Below are positions 60,916 through 64,000 of a stretch of 64,000 nucleotides of DNA, in pieces. The DNA lies in the NCBI RefSeq assembly GCF_013170825.1, contig NZ_CP033365.1, positions 992,001 to 1,056,000 of the forward strand. The letters are read 5' to 3'. A program made the position numbers and the translations under genes. A model generated the notes under the pieces. The model saw only the letters and a program-made list of their open reading frames with translations, had not been told where the DNA came from and made no database searches. Numbering within the stretch: position 1 is the stretch's first letter; every line of letters begins with the position of its first letter. This stretch comes from Mesorhizobium sp. NZP2298 (lineage in GTDB: Bacteria > Pseudomonadota > Alphaproteobacteria > Rhizobiales > Rhizobiaceae).

Positions 60916-61419
60916 CTATTTCACATCAATAACATAGGAGCAGCCGGCCAGCACTTTGCCGGGATGGCTATCGACGGTCGAGACATTGAGCGTGACGCGC
61001 GTGGAAAGGTTCTCCTCGGTGCTTTCGGCCACGACTTTCTCGCCGAGGAATTTGTCCGGTGTCGAGACCGTCGCCGGGATGTCGAGCTGCCGGGCGAGGT
61101 CGGGCGCGGCGATGCCGTCAAGCACGGCCATCGGTCCTGTCGCGGTGAAGACGATTGTCGCCGTCTCACGCCCGAAGACATGGACCGGCGCGGGCAATTG
61201 ATACTGGCCGAGGAATGGATTGCCTGATGCAACCTCTTTCCAGCCCAGTTGCTCAACGGTCCTGGGCTCGCCGGTCAGCCAAAGGGCAAAACCGTTATAG
61301 GTCGGCACGCCGGCCCTGCATTCGATGAGCGCGGCGAGGTCGAGAGAGGCGGGATCGAAATCCCCGGCCATGGCCGGTGCCGCCAGAAGGACCAGCGGCA
61401 CCAGGCCGAGACGGCGCAT
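60916..61419 (-). CDS. Small exported protein of unknown function, argG-linked
   Basis: 167 residues from the ATG of MRRLGLVPLVLLAAPAMAG, a clear signal peptide. Two Cys (LIECRAGV, AGCSYVIDV) may pair. Its mature part has beta-rich LPAPVHVFGRETATIVFTATGPMAVLDG and ends VIDVK. No domain name recognised. Its start codon is two bases after the argG stop, so it is translated from the argG message without an evident ribosome site. Confidence 0.75.
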   Translation of the reverse strand: MRRLGLVPLVLLAAPAMAGDFDPASLDLAALIECRAGVPTYNGFALWLTGEPRTVEQLGWKEVASGNPFLGQYQLPAPVHVFGRETATIVFTATGPMAVLDGIAAPDLARQLDIPATVSTPDKFLGEKVVAESTEENLSTRVTLNVSTVDSHPGKVLAGCSYVIDVK

Positions 61420-61421
61420 GC

Positions 61422-62645
<1,224 letters not shown>

Positions 62646-62853
62646 TTCGGCTCCGTCGATGGCGGACGCTTGAAGCACGGGCGTCACGCATTGTCGGAGC
62701 GCCTTTTAGCAGGAACGGCAAAGCGAGCAAGCACGCGCGGCGCCAGACTGATGATCCAGCGCTGCTCTCCGTCCTGCCGGAGGGTGCGCCAGCCTCGCAT
62801 CTGGCGCCGGCGCGACGCATCTTGTATAGGCTGTGCATTCCCAGGGGCCTTCC

Positions 62854-63495
62854 ATGTCCTTCATTCCCGACACCACCACGCTGATCCAGTTCGCCGTCGC
62901 CACCGTGATCCTGGCGATCACCCCCGGCCCCGACATGACGCTGTTCGTCTCGCGCACGCTGAGCCAGGGGCGCGTCACCGGCTTTGCCTCGATGGCCGGC
63001 GCGCTATGCGGCACGCTGATCCACACCACGCTGGTGGTAGTCGGCGTCTCGGCGCTGATCGTCGCCTCGCCGATGGCCTTCTTCGTGCTGAAGATCTTCG
63101 GCGCCGGTTATCTCGTCTTCCTGGCCTGGCAGGCGATCGCCAAGGGCTCGGCCTTTTCGCCGGAAAAGAAGACGGGCCCGCGGATCTCGCTATTGCGCAG
63201 CTGGGCGTCAGGGCTCGGCGTCAATCTGCTCAACCCGAAGATCATCCTGTTCTTCATGACCTTCCTGCCGCAATTCGTTTCCGCGCATGATCCCAACGCG
63301 CCCGGAAAGCTGTTCTTCCTCGGCGTCATGTTCATCGTGCTGTCGATCCCGGTGACAGTGCCGATGGTGCTGGCGGCGGAAAGGTTTTCGGCGGCGATGA
63401 AGGCCAGCCCGCGCGTCACGCGGGTGGTCGACTATCTCTTCTCCGGCGTGTTCTCGGCCTTCGCGCTCAGGATCCTGACCGCCCAGGCGAAGTAG
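62854..63495 (+). CDS. LysE family amino acid/metabolite exporter
   Basis: 213 residues from the ATG of MSFIPDTTTLIQ, with AGGGG upstream. Six spans, with the RhtB/LysE start AVATVILAITPGPDMTLFVSRTLSQGRVTGFASMAGALCG and WASGLGVNLLNPKIILFFMTFLPQF. Exports amino acids or homoserine-lactone-like molecules. It is divergent from argG, which might hint at export of a basic amino acid, but that is inference. Its 3' end overlaps the next minus-strand gene by 29 bases. Confidence 0.92.
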   Translation: MSFIPDTTTLIQFAVATVILAITPGPDMTLFVSRTLSQGRVTGFASMAGALCGTLIHTTLVVVGVSALIVASPMAFFVLKIFGAGYLVFLAWQAIAKGSAFSPEKKTGPRISLLRSWASGLGVNLLNPKIILFFMTFLPQFVSAHDPNAPGKLFFLGVMFIVLSIPVTVPMVLAAERFSAAMKASPRVTRVVDYLFSGVFSAFALRILTAQAK

Positions 63496-63949
63496 GGGCG
63501 TCCCTGTCCTTCCACCAGCTTCCGGCCCAGCGCCCGGCGCTCAGCCAGTAGAAGATGCCGCCGACCATGCCGCCGCCGATGACGGCCATGATGGCGCTGG
63601 TGTCGGTCACGGCGAAGATGGACTCTTGGGCGTGATCGACCAGGCCAAGGAAGGCGGCCGCCACCACCGCACCGGCCAGCGCATAATACAACCAGTCGCG
63701 CCGGCCGAGGATTTCGGCAACCAGGATGACGATCGCCGCTGGCATGAAGGCGAAATAGGCGACGAACAGGGCGACGAAGGGAATCGAGAAATACAGCGAG
63801 GCGGTTGCGACCGGCTGCGCATGCTGCGGCGCATAGCCGAGCGAGGCCAGGAACAGGATGTTGAGGAAGGCGCTCGCCGCCAGCGACGCGACGGCATAGC
63901 CGAACAGGATGATGGCAAGGCGCACGATATAGGCGACGAGACGGTTCAT
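63467..63949 (-). CDS. Hypothetical four-span membrane protein
   Basis: 160 residues beginning MNRLVAYIVRLAIILFGYAV. Four hydrophobic segments (IILFGYAVASLAASAFLNILFLASLG, LYFSIPFVALFVAYFAFMPAAIVILVAEIL, YYALAGAVVAAAFLGLV, IMAVIGGGMVGGIFYWL). No known domain identified. It is convergent with the LysE gene, with a 29-base antisense overlap at the 3' ends. Confidence 0.75.
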   Translation of the reverse strand: MNRLVAYIVRLAIILFGYAVASLAASAFLNILFLASLGYAPQHAQPVATASLYFSIPFVALFVAYFAFMPAAIVILVAEILGRRDWLYYALAGAVVAAAFLGLVDHAQESIFAVTDTSAIMAVIGGGMVGGIFYWLSAGRWAGSWWKDRDAPTSPGRSGS

Positions 63950-64000
63950 CCCGCATCTCGCTGTATGGGACGGCCAGACTTGCGCCCCGCCAGAAGCCAG

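Overview
The window is GC-rich alphaproteobacterial chromosome, most likely a Mesorhizobium or close Phyllobacteriaceae/Rhizobiales relative. The evidence is the leuD-leuB-asd order, the ffh-chorismate mutase-rpsP group, an imuA-imuB-dnaE2 operon under a GTTC-N7-GTTC LexA box, strong GC3 bias, and several families of short palindromic dispersed repeats of the kind common in rhizobial intergenic DNA. No phage, transposase, CRISPR array or rRNA was found. There is one tRNA, tRNA-Gly(GCC).

Region 1 (0-18 kb) looks like an accessory catabolic region. After a partial C39-like peptidase come an NTF2-fold protein, a RidA imine deaminase and a metal-dependent amidohydrolase. Next are a hexapeptide acetyltransferase and a three-gene molybdenum hydroxylase set (2Fe-2S subunit, tri-haem cytochrome c, molybdopterin subunit). 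The cytochrome gene carries an apparent 1-bp frameshift in its signal anchor. Then come a flavin monooxygenase with an N-terminal NTF2-like domain, an RpiR-type regulator, a NitT/TauT-type ABC importer, a Gfo/Idh/MocA oxidoreductase, an amidase-signature hydrolase and an M24 creatinase/prolidase-like enzyme. A shared motif (AAAGCAACACG[G/C]ATTTC) lies upstream of the RidA operon and in the rpiR/ABC divergent gap, suggesting one RpiR-controlled regulon for uptake and breakdown of a nitrogen-containing (amide or heterocyclic) compound. The substrate is unknown.

Region 2 (18-38 kb) holds housekeeping and stress genes: SapC-like protein, PfpI/DJ-1 protein, tRNA-Gly, prolyl-tRNA editing protein, YbbN-type thioredoxin, Lon-substrate-binding-domain protein, Trm112-like protein, the SOS mutasome imuA-imuB-dnaE2, a zincin-like metalloprotein, a CitE-like lyase, a DUF4173 membrane protein with a two-component system, a FAD oxidoreductase, a DUF72 protein, and an ArsR repressor with two SRPBCC proteins preceded by a perfect palindromic operator.

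Region 3 (38-56 kb) is the core anabolic and translation part: leuD, leuB, asd, a DEAD-box helicase, GNAT, ACT, bestrophin and DoxX proteins, rpsP, chorismate mutase and ffh. The ffh gene is preceded by a 35-codon ORF that repeats its first seven codons with synonymous changes and ends by overlapping the ffh start. The usual rpsP-linked genes rimM-trmD-rplS are not here; rpsP is followed by a terminator and an unrelated hydrolase gene.

Region 4 (56-64 kb) has an SH3/DUF1236 protein, a zinc-ribbon metallopeptidase, an amine-oxidase-type flavoprotein, a lytic transglycosylase, argG with a small exported protein, a LysE exporter and a membrane protein. A 188-bp palindromic repeat with 23-bp perfect terminal inverted repeats lies at 60.6 kb.
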